The notes: generated from the letters alone by a model not told the origin. DNA of 64,000 nt from Arthrobacter gandavensis (GCF_015355785.1 NZ_JADKYW010000003.1:1-64000), one strand, 5' to 3'. Counted from the stretch's first letter, positions 1 through 13,552 are shown. Program-made: numbers and translations.

Positions 1-20
1 ATCAATAAACTTGGCACACT

Positions 21-36
21 ATTGAGTTCTCAAACA
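21..36 (-). promoter_or_regulatory. boxA-type rRNA antitermination element
   Basis: The minus strand reads TGTTTGAGAACTCAAT, which matches the boxA region found upstream of 16S rRNA in mycobacteria, streptomycetes and Arthrobacter, where Nus factors bind the nascent leader. It is followed by TAGTGTGCCAAG, also typical of these leaders. Confidence 0.8.
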
Positions 37-118
37 ACAGGCACATCCGGTCTACTCGGAAAACCATTCCCGATTCGGAAACTTTCTTTTTCTTTTCGCA
101 CCGCTGTGGTGTTCTACC

Positions 119-147
119 AGCATATTCCATCTTTGTGCTTTCCGCAA
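119..147 (-). promoter_or_regulatory. Possible second rRNA promoter (P2)
   Basis: On the minus strand TTGCGG (142-147) and TATGCT (119-124) are separated by 17 bases, downstream of the stronger promoter. Multiple promoters are common for rRNA operons. The match is moderate, so this is a weak call. Confidence 0.3.
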
Positions 148-316
148 TTCGGCACATTTGCCGTATTTACTCGAAACATAAAGATGATTACATGGAAAAA
201 CCAAGCTCTTTCACAGCAGAGCCGTGAACCAGCTTTGGGTTTTGTGTGGTTTGGCCACCGTCCCGGGGTTTTCCGGAAGGCTGGCTTCCGGCGCCCCAAC
301 TGCGGCGACTCCAATT

Positions 317-345
317 ACTTTACACACCCCCGGGGACCCGTGCAA
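317..345 (-). promoter_or_regulatory. rRNA operon promoter (P1)
   Basis: The minus strand has TTGCAC (340-345), a 17-base spacer and TAAAGT (317-322). Both hexamers are close to the SigA consensus with ideal spacing, and they lie just upstream of the boxA leader. Expected transcription start is near 310. Confidence 0.75.
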
Positions 346-410
346 GCCGCCGGCTTGTGACGCTCTGCACTGCGCCCGGATTCCGGCCGAACTGGCATTG
401 CCGCTCCACA

Positions 411-446
411 GGAAGAGGCCGGTCCCCCTGGGAACCGGCCTCTTCC
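411..446 (-). terminator. Terminator downstream of tyrS
   Basis: A perfect 13-bp stem (411-423 with 434-446, arm GGAAGAGGCCGGT) with a 10-base loop lies 9 bases after the tyrS stop codon. It would end the minus-strand tyrS transcript before the rRNA promoter. There is no long U tract, as is usual in high-GC actinobacteria. Confidence 0.75.
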
Positions 447-455
447 TTCGAGGTT

Positions 456-1781
456 CTACTCTCCTGCAACCACCGCAGTGGCGAGGTTCCGCTTGCCGCG
501 CCGCAGCAGCACGTACTTGCCATGCAGCAGTTCGGATGCAGCAACTACTTCATCGATCTCGGTGACCTTGCGGTTGTTCACGTAGGCGCCGCCTTCGGTG
601 ATGGTCCGCCGTGCTTCGGAATTGGTCTTCGAGAGTCCGGTGGCTACCAGCAGGTCGATGATGCCCAGGCCATCTGCGGTCACCTCAGCCCACGGCAGCT
701 CAGCAGTGGCGGCGGTGAGCGTCGCTTCATCCAGTTCTGCGAGCGATCCCTGGCCGAACAGTGCAGCCGATGCCGCAATGACCTTTTCGGTCGCATCGAC
801 GCCGTGGACCAGGGAGGTCACGTCGTAGGCCAGGGCCCGCTGGGCCTCCCGCTTATGCGGGGCTTCCTTCACGGAGCGTTCGAGTTCCTCGATTTCTGCC
901 TTGGTGCGGAAGGTGAAGACCTTCATGCGGTCGATGACATCGGCGTCGGCGGTGTTCAGCCAGAACTGGAACATGGCGTAGGGGCTGGTCATCGCCCCGT
1001 CGAGCCACACGGCATTGCCTTCGCTCTTGCCGAACTTGGTGCCGTCGGAGTTGGTGATCAGCGGTGTGCCCAGCGCATGGACCGTGGCACCTTCCACCTT
1101 GCGTACCAGTTCGGTGCCGGACGTCAGGTTGCCCCACTGGTCCGAACCGCCGGTTTCAAGGACGCAGCCGTAATCGCGGAAGAGCTGGAGGTAGTCCATG
1201 CCCTGCAGCACCTGGTAGCTGAACTCGGCGTAGGAGATACCTTCGTCTGAGTTCAGGCGGGAGGCGACGATTTCCTTCTTGACCATGGTGCCCACCCGGA
1301 AGTGCTTGCCGATGTCGCGGAGGAAGTCGATGGCGCTCATCGGCGCCGTCCAGTCCAGGTTGTTCACCATGCGGGCGGAGTTTTCACCCTCAAAGCTCAG
1401 GAAGCGCTGCACCTGTCCCTGCAGGTAGCCAACCCACTCGTTCACCGTCTCCTTGGTGTTCATGGTGCGTTCCGCCGTCGGGCGCGGATCACCGACCAGG
1501 CCGGTGGAGCCGCCCACCAGGGCCAGGGGCCGGTGGCCGGCAAGCTGGAGGCGGCGCATGGTCAGCAGCTGGACGAGGTTGCCAAGGTGGAGGCTGGGCG
1601 CGGTGGGATCGAAGCCGCAGTAATACGTGACCGGATCCCCGGCGAGCAGCTTTTCAAGTTCCGCCTCATCGGTGGAGAGCTTGATCAGCCCACGCCATTT
1701 CAGTTCCTGCCAGATGTTGGCAAAGCTCGGATCATTCTGCTGGGCAGCGAGGCCCTCGGAGGTCTGGGTATTCTGTGGCAC
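456..1781 (-). CDS. tyrS: Tyrosyl-tRNA synthetase
   Basis: Cytosolic class I aminoacyl-tRNA synthetase that charges tRNA-Tyr. With the start used here it has 441 residues, normal for the bacterial TyrRS family. The ATP-binding HIGH motif appears as HLGN (65-68), the tyrosine-binding segment as GGSDQWGN (211-218), and KMSKS as KFGKS (249-253). The C-terminal ~60 residues form an S4 RNA-binding domain. The start is uncertain: GTG at 1781 begins 14 bases after the helR stop, but its purine-rich AGAAGG is almost touching it; an in-frame ATG at 1841 would overlap helR. It ends in a strong hairpin. Function is certain, start is not. Confidence 0.95.
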   Translation of the reverse strand: MPQNTQTSEGLAAQQNDPSFANIWQELKWRGLIKLSTDEAELEKLLAGDPVTYYCGFDPTAPSLHLGNLVQLLTMRRLQLAGHRPLALVGGSTGLVGDPRPTAERTMNTKETVNEWVGYLQGQVQRFLSFEGENSARMVNNLDWTAPMSAIDFLRDIGKHFRVGTMVKKEIVASRLNSDEGISYAEFSYQVLQGMDYLQLFRDYGCVLETGGSDQWGNLTSGTELVRKVEGATVHALGTPLITNSDGTKFGKSEGNAVWLDGAMTSPYAMFQFWLNTADADVIDRMKVFTFRTKAEIEELERSVKEAPHKREAQRALAYDVTSLVHGVDATEKVIAASAALFGQGSLAELDEATLTAATAELPWAEVTADGLGIIDLLVATGLSKTNSEARRTITEGGAYVNNRKVTEIDEVVAASELLHGKYVLLRRGKRNLATAVVAGE

Positions 1782-1794
1782 GCCTTCTAAATTA

Positions 1795-4062
1795 TCAGGA
1801 TTCGCTGCCGTCGATGCCCGCCGGGATGCCGTGCTCCGCAATAAGACGCAGGCGCTGGGTGGGGCGGGTCATGGCAACGTACAGGTCCCCCACCTTTCCG
1901 GCCGCCGCCGTGAGCAGTTCGGACGGCTCCAGGATGACGACGGCGTCGAACTCCAGGCCCTTGGCCTCCCGCGGGGAAATCACCACGATGTCCTGGCTCA
2001 GGCCGCCGGCACCGGTACCAACCCGGTTCCCGTACCGGGCCGTTACTTCCCTGCGGACCTGTTCCAGCCGGTGGTCCTCGGTGATGACTGCCAGCAGTCC
2101 GCCCTCGATCGCGGCCAGGTCTTCCGGCAGCGTCTCGAGCAGCCGCGCCAGCAGGCCTCCCTCCGGCACGGTGTCCAGGAACGGCGCCCACCGGCCTTCG
2201 CGTACGGCCTTGGGAGCGGAGACCACCAGTCCTGCAGCGTTGGCCATGCGGACCGCTGCCTCGGCGATCTGCGCGGGAGTGCGGTAGTTCACGGTCAGCT
2301 CTTCCAGCGTCCACCGCTCACCCACGAACGGATCCAGCGCCTGCTGCCAGGAGGTGGCACCGGCTGCGGAGGAGGTCTGGGCGATGTCCCCCACCACGGT
2401 GAAGGACTTCAGCGGGCAGCGGCGCATCAGCAGTCGCCACTGCATGGCGGAGAGTTCCTGCGCCTCGTCCACCACCACGTGTCCGAACGCCCAGGTACGG
2501 TCCACGGCGGCGCGGTCCGCTGCCGTGAGGCGCTGCTCACTAGCCATGTTGTGGTTGGCCAGGTCTTCGGCGGAAAGGATGCCGTGGGCACCTGAATCCT
2601 CCAGGAATCCTTCGGTGTTCTCGATGGCGCGCTCAGCATTGGCGAGATCGCGCTTGCGTGCCTCTTCCAGCGCCGCGCTGTCCCGTCCCGCAGAGGCATC
2701 GAGTTCGCCGAGCAGTTCCGCGGCTTCGTCGAGCAGCGGCACATCGGCTTCGGTCCACGGCGCGTCCGCGCTGCGCCGCAGCGCATCGCGCTCGGCTCCG
2801 GTCAGTTCCGGAGCGGCAGCTTCGAGCTGGCCCGGCTTGCTGAAGAGCTCGCTGATCAGCTTTTCCGGGGTCAGCGGCATCCAGCACAGGTTCAGGGCCA
2901 CCCGAACGTCACGGGAACTGCGCACATCCTCGGCAAGGTAGGCGCGGTCGGTGCTGTTGCCGGCGCCGGCCGACTCTTCGAGGATTTCGGTCATCTGATC
3001 GGTGAGTTCGCGCAGCAGGATCTTCACGAACGTCACGCGGGCCTCGTTGTGCGGCTTGCCCGTGGCGCGGGCACGGTCCCGTGCCCGGGAGACCTGCTTG
3101 GGGGTCAGGGTGACCCAGGTGCCCTCAATGTTCAGGCGGCGCGGCTCGGTGAAGTTCCGCTGCCGGTTAGCCACGGCGCGGGCAACGACGTCGGCCATCG
3201 ACAGCCGGCCCTTGATCTCCGCGGCTTCGGGACTCTCTTCAGCGGTGGCGGCAATGCCCGGCATCAGCTGGCCCAGGCTGGACATGACGACGCCGGTCTC
3301 GCCCAGGGAGGGCAGCACGCGTTCAATGTAGCGGATGAAGGCGTTGGAGGGGCCCACCAGCAGCACGCCGGCGGACTTCAGCCGTTCGCGGTGGGTGTAG
3401 AGCAGGTACGCGGCGCGGTGCAGGGCCACAGCGGTCTTGCCGGTGCCCGGCCCGCCCTGGACTACCAGCGTTCCGGGCAGGGGCGCACGGATGATCCGGT
3501 CCTGTTCGGCCTGGATGGTGCCGACGATGTCCGACATCTGCCCGGTCCGCTTGGAATTCAGCGCTGCCAGGAGCGCGCCTTCGCCCTGCAGGTCCTGGCT
3601 TTCCTCCAGCATGGAGTAGTCAAGCACGTCGTCTTCCAGGCCCTGGACTTCGCGGCCCTTGAGCATCAGGTGGCGGCGGCGGCGCACGCCCTGCCGTTCG
3701 AAGGCGGTTGCCTGGTAGAAGGTGCCCGCTTCCGGGGCACGCCAGTCCACCATGAGGCGCTGCAGGTCCGCGGTGGAGAGGCCGATGCGCCCGATGTAGC
3801 GGGTCTCGCCGTCGTCAAGGTCCAGGCGCCCGAAGACCAGGCGGTCATCGACGGCCATGAGCTGCGCGAGGCGGTCCTCATACATGGTTGCGAACGCGTC
3901 GCGTTCGGACCGGTTCTGGTGCGACCCCGCGGAGTGGCTGCGGCGCACCTGGGCCAGCTGCTCGCGTTTTTCATCGCGCAGCTCATCGAGCCGGTGGTAC
4001 AGGCCAGCTACGTACTGGCGCTCGTTTTCCAGCTCCGTGTGGGCCGAAGACTCTTCAGGCAT
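1795..4062 (-). CDS. helR: HelD/HelR-type RNA polymerase-recycling ATPase
   Basis: UvrD-like superfamily 1 ATPase of 755 residues that in related bacteria binds RNA polymerase and frees stalled or inhibitor-bound enzyme from DNA. The N-terminus (about 9-45) is a coiled-coil arm rich in charged residues. Walker A is GGPGTGKT (203-210); a Walker B-like VVDEAQ and a GDIAQ motif follow in the second half; the C-terminal UvrD-C part contains AKGLEF and VAMTRPTQR. The actinobacterial HelR subgroup can protect against rifamycins. I searched the upstream 110 bases for the inverted repeat of the rifamycin-associated element and did not see it. A candidate -10, TAAACT (minus, 4096-4101), and GAGAGG before the ATG support the start. 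The symbol is by family resemblance. Confidence 0.85.
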   Translation of the reverse strand: MPEESSAHTELENERQYVAGLYHRLDELRDEKREQLAQVRRSHSAGSHQNRSERDAFATMYEDRLAQLMAVDDRLVFGRLDLDDGETRYIGRIGLSTADLQRLMVDWRAPEAGTFYQATAFERQGVRRRRHLMLKGREVQGLEDDVLDYSMLEESQDLQGEGALLAALNSKRTGQMSDIVGTIQAEQDRIIRAPLPGTLVVQGGPGTGKTAVALHRAAYLLYTHRERLKSAGVLLVGPSNAFIRYIERVLPSLGETGVVMSSLGQLMPGIAATAEESPEAAEIKGRLSMADVVARAVANRQRNFTEPRRLNIEGTWVTLTPKQVSRARDRARATGKPHNEARVTFVKILLRELTDQMTEILEESAGAGNSTDRAYLAEDVRSSRDVRVALNLCWMPLTPEKLISELFSKPGQLEAAAPELTGAERDALRRSADAPWTEADVPLLDEAAELLGELDASAGRDSAALEEARKRDLANAERAIENTEGFLEDSGAHGILSAEDLANHNMASEQRLTAADRAAVDRTWAFGHVVVDEAQELSAMQWRLLMRRCPLKSFTVVGDIAQTSSAAGATSWQQALDPFVGERWTLEELTVNYRTPAQIAEAAVRMANAAGLVVSAPKAVREGRWAPFLDTVPEGGLLARLLETLPEDLAAIEGGLLAVITEDHRLEQVRREVTARYGNRVGTGAGGLSQDIVVISPREAKGLEFDAVVILEPSELLTAAAGKVGDLYVAMTRPTQRLRLIAEHGIPAGIDGSES

Positions 4063-4172
4063 GTTCGCGTTCCCTCTCGCAAAGGCAGACCGTCAAGTTT
4101 ACCCCGCATCGGCACGTTTTGTATGCCCTGTCCAGAGTCCGGCCCGCCCGGGCGCTGCCCGGAGGCAAAAGG

Positions 4173-4742
4173 CTAGTACGTGCGCAGGGAGTGGACGTGG
4201 TAACCGGCGAGGTTTTCCCGTCCGCCAAGTCCGTCGAGCTCAATAACGACGCCGATGCCGGCAACGCTCGAGCCGGCGCGTTCGATCAGCCGGGCGGTGG
4301 CTCCCAGGGTGCCGCCGGTCGCCAGGACGTCGTCCAGCACCAGCACGCGGGAACCGTGCGGAATGTCGCCGATGTGCACCTCGAGGCTGTTGGTGCCGTA
4401 CTCCATCGAATACGTCTCGTTGTACGTGGGGCGCGGCAGCTTGCCGGGCTTGCGGACGGTGATGACACCGTGCCCGGAGGCGTAGGCGGCGGCCGCTGCG
4501 AGCAGGAACCCCCGGGCTTCGACGCCGGCAACGTAGTCGAAGGTTCCCTCGAACTGTGCCAGGAGCGCGTCGACCATGCCGCGCAGCGCAGGTCCGTCGG
4601 CGAAGACCGGGGTCAAGTCGCGGAACGTCACCCCCGGCGTCGGGTAGTTCGGCACTACCGCGCAGAGGCGGTCGATGGACTCGCGGATGGACTCTGCCGG
4701 TACAGCTGAGCCGGCAAGGGGGGCTGAAGCTTCGTGTTTCAC
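4173..4742 (-). CDS. apt: Adenine phosphoribosyltransferase
   Basis: Purine-salvage enzyme that makes AMP from adenine and phosphoribosyl pyrophosphate in the cytosol. It has 189 residues, near the family size. The PRPP-binding loop VLVLDDVLATGGT is clear at about residues 132-144, and the N-terminal PNYPTPGVTFRDLTPV segment is typical of Apt. It starts with GTG at 4742; a -10-like TAAGGT (minus, 4749-4754) six bases upstream suggests a leaderless transcript, as no ribosome site is visible. In many relatives apt is near relA; here it lies between a DNA glycosylase and helR. Confidence 0.93.
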   Translation of the reverse strand: MKHEASAPLAGSAVPAESIRESIDRLCAVVPNYPTPGVTFRDLTPVFADGPALRGMVDALLAQFEGTFDYVAGVEARGFLLAAAAAYASGHGVITVRKPGKLPRPTYNETYSMEYGTNSLEVHIGDIPHGSRVLVLDDVLATGGTLGATARLIERAGSSVAGIGVVIELDGLGGRENLAGYHVHSLRTY

Positions 4743-4826
4743 CCATCTACCTTACCGGGCCGGGGACCAGCGCCGCCTGCCCGGTCCCGTTCCGCGGCTG
4801 CGCTGCTGGTCACAGGGTTCTGGGGG

Positions 4827-5474
4827 CTACCCTGTCGCGGCGGTGGCCCCGTACGGGCGGCGGCGCTGGACGGCGGGACGGTACTTCGAGACAGTCGGCT
4901 CGCCGGTGAGCCAGAAGCGCCACGGATAGGCCTCTCCCCCGCCCTCGCCGCTCACCCCGACACGCGGGCCACGGGAAACCATTTCCGGCGCGGCCGGTTC
5001 GGACGGAAGCTCGAGCCGGAGGGGGCGGGCAAAGACGTCGGCGCCGTTCAGTTCCCGATCGATGCCCAGGGCCTGGGCCAGCCGGGCGGGACCGCGGGCC
5101 AGGTCCAGGTCGGTCTTGGGATCCCTGCGCCGGTGCCGGGCAACCGGCTTCCCTTCGATGATCTCTCCCGCCCTCAGCAGCAGCCCGGTTGCCTGGCCGG
5201 CTTCGCCGCACACCACGTTGGCGCAGTAGTGCATGCCGTAGGTGAAGTAGACGTAGAGGTGGCCGGCCGGGCCAAACATGGTGGAGTTACGCGCCGACTG
5301 CCCGCGGAACGCGTGCGACCCGGGATCGGCTTCGCCCAGGTAGGCCTCCACCTCGGTGATTCGCACTGCCACCGGCCCGTCGGCGGATTCCCGGTGCAGG
5401 ACGGCGCCCAGTAGCCGGGGAGCTGCTTCGGTAGCGGGCACGGCAAGGAGGCTGCGGGCATCGAAAACGTCCAT
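4827..5474 (-). CDS. 3-methyladenine DNA glycosylase (AAG/MPG family)
   Basis: Base-excision repair enzyme of the alkyladenine glycosylase family, 215 residues. The segment ITEVEAYLGEADPGSHA carries the expected catalytic glutamate, followed by GQSARNSTMFGPAG and LYVYFTYGMHYCANVV, the most conserved blocks of the family. The C-terminus ends in an arginine-rich, probably disordered tail (about 195-215). The 84 bases separating it from apt hold only the likely apt promoter. Neighbours give no special regulation; no SOS box is visible. Confidence 0.9.
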   Translation of the reverse strand: MDVFDARSLLAVPATEAAPRLLGAVLHRESADGPVAVRITEVEAYLGEADPGSHAFRGQSARNSTMFGPAGHLYVYFTYGMHYCANVVCGEAGQATGLLLRAGEIIEGKPVARHRRRDPKTDLDLARGPARLAQALGIDRELNGADVFARPLRLELPSEPAAPEMVSRGPRVGVSGEGGGEAYPWRFWLTGEPTVSKYRPAVQRRRPYGATAATG

Positions 5475-5513
5475 TCCCTTACCGTAAAGGGCCGGACAGC
5501 CGGGGCAAAAAAC

Positions 5514-6383
5514 TCAGATCGCGCTGCGGTAAAGCGCTTCGAGGGCGCGGAGCCGATGGGAGTTCGGATGAGGTGTGTCCCCCTGCAGCCGGATCGCCGC
5601 CGAGTCCAGGGCCAGGTGCCAGGCAGCCATCAGGGAGGCGGTGTCTTCGGTGGTGCCGCCCTGAACCCGCTGGCGGACCAGCAGTTTGGCCAGCCCGCCG
5701 TCGTCGCGCACTTCCGTCACGGCCTCCTCGCCGATCCCGAGGTTGCCGCTGGACGCTTCGACGGCGGCACCTATGTCCCGGGCGGGCGCGTTGTACCAGC
5801 GTTCAAACTGGATGCTCCTGCCGTCCGGCTTCTCCACGACCTTGCCCATCGTGGGGCTGACGTCGAACTCTCTGGAATACGCGTCACATAGGGCCTCCCA
5901 CTCCTCCGGTACCTGCTCCGGCGCCGGATTTCCAGCTGCGACGGCGGCGAAAGCATCCATGATGCCCTGCCAGCCGGCGCTTCCCTCAGCGAGGAAGTCG
6001 GGGGTGTCCGAGCGGGCGCGGAACTTCAGCAGCGAACCACCGTTGGACCCCAGGACCTGCCAGTCGAGGACTGATTCCTCACCGAGTTCATCGTCCCAGC
6101 TGATTTGCAGGCTGGTCCGGGGGTTCAGCTGCAGGACCGTGCCGGACACCCCGCTGCCGCCCGTTCCCAGGGTGTATTCCTTGCCCAGCTCCCAGTCCGG
6201 GTGCACGGGTCCCAGCCATTGCTCAACTTTCCGGGGGTTGGTCAGGACGTCCCAGATGTGGGCGGTGGGGTAATCGAGCTGCTTGTCGAACGCCAGCACC
6301 CACCCGTCGGTGACCTTTTGGATCCTGCCTTCGGGAACCGGCCTGGATTCGCTGCTGGTGGACGGTGATGGGCTTTCAGCCAT
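5514..6383 (-). CDS. SRPBCC (AHSA1-like) domain protein
   Basis: A 289-residue protein. Residues about 30-150 resemble the Activator of Hsp90 ATPase 1-like / START fold seen in many actinobacterial proteins (the segment IWDVLTNPRKVEQWLG and a following beta-rich region ending at a tryptophan-containing helix). The C-terminal half has no motif I recognise, though QFERWYNAPARDIGAAV could be a second, degenerate copy of the same fold or a maleylpyruvate-isomerase-like region. The start was placed at ATG 6383 because GGAAGG lies about 8 bases upstream; the longer open frame to 6692 overlaps pdxH. Ligand or role is unknown. Confidence 0.75.
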   Translation of the reverse strand: MAESPSPSTSSESRPVPEGRIQKVTDGWVLAFDKQLDYPTAHIWDVLTNPRKVEQWLGPVHPDWELGKEYTLGTGGSGVSGTVLQLNPRTSLQISWDDELGEESVLDWQVLGSNGGSLLKFRARSDTPDFLAEGSAGWQGIMDAFAAVAAGNPAPEQVPEEWEALCDAYSREFDVSPTMGKVVEKPDGRSIQFERWYNAPARDIGAAVEASSGNLGIGEEAVTEVRDDGGLAKLLVRQRVQGGTTEDTASLMAAWHLALDSAAIRLQGDTPHPNSHRLRALEALYRSAI

Positions 6384-6489
6384 GGCCCGGCCTTCCTGGA
6401 CGTGGGATGCGGACCACTTCAGGCTAGCGGCGGCGGCCGCCGGGCGGGAGGGGATGCGCGCAGCTTGCGCCGCCTGCACCTTAGAGTGC

Positions 6490-7029
6490 CTAGAGCTCGT
6501 ACCGGTGGCGGATGTGCCGGTCCGCCGGGTTGGCCTGCCAGAACTCTGCTTCCCGGGGTACCAGCGCATAGAGCTGCCAGTGCGGGTTGGTTGAGCCGTC
6601 GGCGCCGGGGCGTTCGTTCCAGTCCCGGGCGGAGGCTTCGGCACTGAGCCGCACGACGTTTCCTGCCACCCGGACCTGTCGCCCCTGGGCATACCAGTAG
6701 AAGTTCATCGCGGCACGGGGGTTCTGTTCGAGTTCGCGGCCTTTCCGGGACGAGCGCGACGTAGCGAAGTGCCAGCCGTCGGCGTCGAGGTCCTTCAGGA
6801 TGAGCATGCGGGAAGACAGGTTGCCTGCGGCGTCGGCCGTAGCGAGGGAGAACGCATGCGGCTGGGGCACGCCTGCCGCGAGTGCTTCGTCCAGCCAGTC
6901 CAGGAACAGCTCAGCGGGGTCCGCCGGTGCAAGCTCCGGGTCGAAGGCGGGTAGGTGCTCAGCGAAGTCTGGCAGGGCACGGAGCGTGCGGCGGAGATTC
7001 GGGTTGGACGGGGGCATGGGGCCGGGCAT
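6490..7029 (-). CDS. pdxH: Pyridoxamine 5'-phosphate oxidase-like flavoprotein
   Basis: FMN-binding split-barrel protein of 179 residues, similar to PdxH, which oxidises pyridoxine or pyridoxamine phosphate to pyridoxal phosphate. The block SSRMLILKDLDADGWHF (about 71-87) followed by SSRKGRELEQNPRAAMNFYW is the conserved FMN/substrate region. It is a little shorter than E. coli PdxH and its C-terminus ends in RHIRHRYEL rather than the usual RL(S/A)P, so a specialised member of the family (for example a phenazine-type oxidase) cannot be excluded. The gene stands alone between the palindrome at 7054-7109 and the SRPBCC gene. Confidence 0.75.
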   Translation of the reverse strand: MPGPMPPSNPNLRRTLRALPDFAEHLPAFDPELAPADPAELFLDWLDEALAAGVPQPHAFSLATADAAGNLSSRMLILKDLDADGWHFATSRSSRKGRELEQNPRAAMNFYWYAQGRQVRVAGNVVRLSAEASARDWNERPGADGSTNPHWQLYALVPREAEFWQANPADRHIRHRYEL

Positions 7030-7053
7030 GGCTCCACGCTACCCTCCCCGAAA

Positions 7054-7109
7054 CGAGATGGCAGAAACTGCCCGTATGAGGCGTCATACGGGCAGTTTCT
7101 GCCATCTCG
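7054..7109. repeat. 56-bp near-perfect palindrome between argH and pdxH
   Basis: Arms of 26 bases (7054-7079 and 7084-7109) are perfectly complementary around the 4-base centre GGCG. The ends read CGAGATGGCAG and CTGCCATCTCG. It sits 17 bases beyond the argH stop, so it may end argH transcription, but it lacks a T run. A second palindrome of identical length with the same CGAGA/TCTCG ends lies at 44646-44701, suggesting a repeat family. Confidence 0.85.
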
Positions 7110-7126
7110 ATGGTGGGGCAGGCGGG

Positions 7127-8584
<1,458 letters not shown>

Positions 8585-9793
8585 CTACTTACCTTCTGCC
8601 AAACGCTGGTCGCGGCCGGAAGCCACCTTGGAGGACATGCCGAACAGTTCGATGAACCCGCGGGCCATCGACTGGTCGAAGGTGTCGCCGGTGTCGTAGG
8701 TGGCGAGGTTGAAGTCGTACAGCGAGGACTCCGAGCGGCGGCCGGTGACCGTGGCGCGGCCTGCGTGCAGGTCCATGCGGATGTCGCCGGAGACGTACTT
8801 CTGGGTGTCAGTGATGAAGGCGTCCAGGGAGTTCTTCAGCGGGGAGAACCACTGGCCGTCGTAGACCAGCTCGGTCCAGCGCTGGCCGACCGTCTTCTTG
8901 AAGCGGGCCTGCTCGCGCTCCACCGTGACGTTCTCAAGCTCGCGGTGCGCGGCCATCAGGGCCATGGCACCGGGGGCTTCGTAGATTTCGCGGCTCTTGA
9001 TGCCTACGAGGCGGTCTTCGACGATGTCGATCCGGCCAATGCCCTGGGCGCCGGCGCGGCGGTTCATTTCCTCGATGGCCTGCAGCGGCGTGACGGGCTC
9101 GCCGTCGATTGCCACCGGAACGCCTTCCTTGAAGGTGATGACCACTTCGTCAGCGGCAATGCCGGAGGCGGGGTCGGAGGTGTATTCGTACACGTCCGGG
9201 GTTGGGCCGTTCCAGATGTCTTCCAGGAAGCCGGTTTCCACGGCGCGTCCCCAGACGTTGGCGTCGATGGAGAACGGGTTCTTCTTGGTGGTGACGATCG
9301 GCAGGCTCTTCTCCTCTGCGAAGGCGATTGCCTTGTCGCGGGTCAGGGCCAGGTCACGGACCGGGGCGATGCACTTGAGGTCCGGGCCCAGGGTCTGGAT
9401 GCCGACTTCGAAGCGGACCTGGTCGTTGCCCTTGCCGGTGCAGCCGTGCGAAACGGTGGTTGCACCGAACTGGCGGGCAGCGGCCACCAGGTGCTTGACG
9501 ATCACCGGGCGGGAGAGCGCGGAGACCAGCGGGTAGGAATCCATGTACAGGGCGTTGGCCTGCAGCGCCGGCATGCAGTACTCGGCGGCGAACTCGTCGC
9601 GGGCGTCCGCCACGTAGGCTTCCACGGCGCCGCAGTCGAGGGCACGCTGGCGAATGGTCTCCAGGGATTCTCCGCCCTGTCCGACGTCGACCGCCACGGC
9701 GATGACCTCGGCGCCGGTTGCCTCGGCAATCCAGCCGATTGCCACTGACGTATCCAGGCCACCGGAGTAGGCCAGAACAATACGTTCGCTCAC
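8585..9793 (-). CDS. argG: Argininosuccinate synthase
   Basis: Joins citrulline and aspartate using ATP. It has 402 residues, the family norm. The N-terminal pyrophosphatase loop [11 protein letters not shown] (about 8-18) binds ATP, and [14 protein letters not shown] is present near residue 118. The start is GTG at 9793 with GGAG 7-8 bases upstream. A 96-base gap separates it from argR, the largest break in the cluster, so an extra promoter for argGH is possible, though none is convincing. Confidence 0.97.
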   Translation of the reverse strand: MSERIVLAYSGGLDTSVAIGWIAEATGAEVIAVAVDVGQGGESLETIRQRALDCGAVEAYVADARDEFAAEYCMPALQANALYMDSYPLVSALSRPVIVKHLVAAARQFGATTVSHGCTGKGNDQVRFEVGIQTLGPDLKCIAPVRDLALTRDKAIAFAEEKSLPIVTTKKNPFSIDANVWGRAVETGFLEDIWNGPTPDVYEYTSDPASGIAADEVVITFKEGVPVAIDGEPVTPLQAIEEMNRRAGAQGIGRIDIVEDRLVGIKSREIYEAPGAMALMAAHRELENVTVEREQARFKKTVGQRWTELVYDGQWFSPLKNSLDAFITDTQKYVSGDIRMDLHAGRATVTGRRSESSLYDFNLATYDTGDTFDQSMARGFIELFGMSSKVASGRDQRLAEGK

Positions 9794-9889
9794 GAATGTG
9801 CTCCTCTTGCGATTGGTGCAGCGCTCAGGCTGCGGGTTGGTTGTGAAAAACAGCGGGAAGCTGCGCGGATTCCTGCCCGGGACCAGCTT

Positions 9890-12628
<2,739 letters not shown>

Positions 12629-12632
<4 letters not shown>

Positions 12633-13552
12633 GCTTCTGCTCCGTCCGGAATGATCTGGGTGCCGATGCCGGCGGTGGTGAAGACTTCCAGCAGCATCGA
12701 GTGGGCCATGCGTCCGTCGACGACGGCGGCGCGGTCCACTCCCCCGTCCACGGCGGCCAGGCAGGCTTCCATCTTGGGGATCATGCCGGATTCAAGGGTG
12801 GGCAGCATGTCCCGGAGCTCGCCGGCGGTGAGGGCGGAGATCAGCGAGGACTTGTCCGGCCAGTTGGCGTAGAGACCCTCGACGTCGGTGAGAATCACCA
12901 GGCGGCAGGCGCCCAGGGCCACAGCCAGGGCTGCGGCAGCGGTGTCCGCGTTGACGTTGAGCACCTGTCCGGTGGGGTTGCCGTCGGCGCCGATTTCCGG
13001 GGCCACCGTGGAGATGACCGGAATCCGGCCGGCTTCAATGAGGTCCAGGATGGCTCCGGGGTTCACGCCCACTACTTCGCCGACCAGGCCCAGGTCCACT
13101 TCCTCGCCGTCAATGACAGTTCCGGTGCGGACGGCCTGCAGCAGTCCGCCGTCTTCGCCGGAGAGGCCGACGGCGTAGGGCCCGTGGGAGTTGACCAGGC
13201 CCACCAGTTCGCGGCCCACCTGTCCGGTGAGCACCATGCGGACGGCGTCCATCGCTTCGGGGGTGGTGACCCGCAGCCCGCCCTTGAACTCGGATTCGAT
13301 GCCGAGCCGGTCCAGCAGGGCACTGATCTGCGGGCCGCCGCCGTGCACCACAACGGGGTGGACGCCTACGTGGTGGAGGAAGACGATGTCCTCGGCGAAC
13401 GCCTGACGCAGTTCATCGTTGATCATCGCGTTGCCGCCGTACTTGATCACGATCGTGCTGCCGGCGAAACGCTGGATCCAGGGCAGGGCCTCGATCAGGG
13501 TGGCGGCCTTGTCCTGTGCCGCTGCCTGGTCCTGCTGGGTGGCTGTGCTCAT
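12629..13552 (-). CDS. argB: Acetylglutamate kinase
   Basis: Phosphorylates N-acetylglutamate, the usual feedback-controlled step. It has 307 residues with the amino-acid-kinase signatures [10 protein letters not shown] (about 33-42) and [12 protein letters not shown] (about 68-79). The N-terminal extension of roughly 25 residues resembles that of arginine-sensitive kinases, which fits feedback inhibition by arginine; this last point is inference. It starts 15 bases after the argJ stop. Confidence 0.96.

Larger units (their letters stand above)
1..310 (-). other. Leader of an rRNA operon running leftward out of the window
   Basis: Read on the minus strand, this stretch lies between a strong SigA-type promoter (317-345) and the left edge. 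Near the edge it carries the conserved actinobacterial pre-16S element with boxA. No protein reading frame here looks real. The composition is markedly A/T-richer than the rest of the window, as usual for rRNA leaders. The 16S gene itself is not in the window; by family knowledge it should begin shortly beyond position 1, on the minus strand. Confidence 0.8.

Noticed and set aside
1-360. Short plus-strand frames over the rRNA leader
   Set aside because: The sequence is explained by a minus-strand rRNA promoter and boxA leader.
246-1250. Long plus-strand open frame at the left edge
   Set aside because: It begins in the rRNA leader/promoter and runs antisense to tyrS; no protein-like motif.
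4063-4172. Rifamycin-associated element upstream of helR
   Set aside because: The expected GC-rich inverted repeat was not found; only a -10-like hexamer and a GC-rich stretch.
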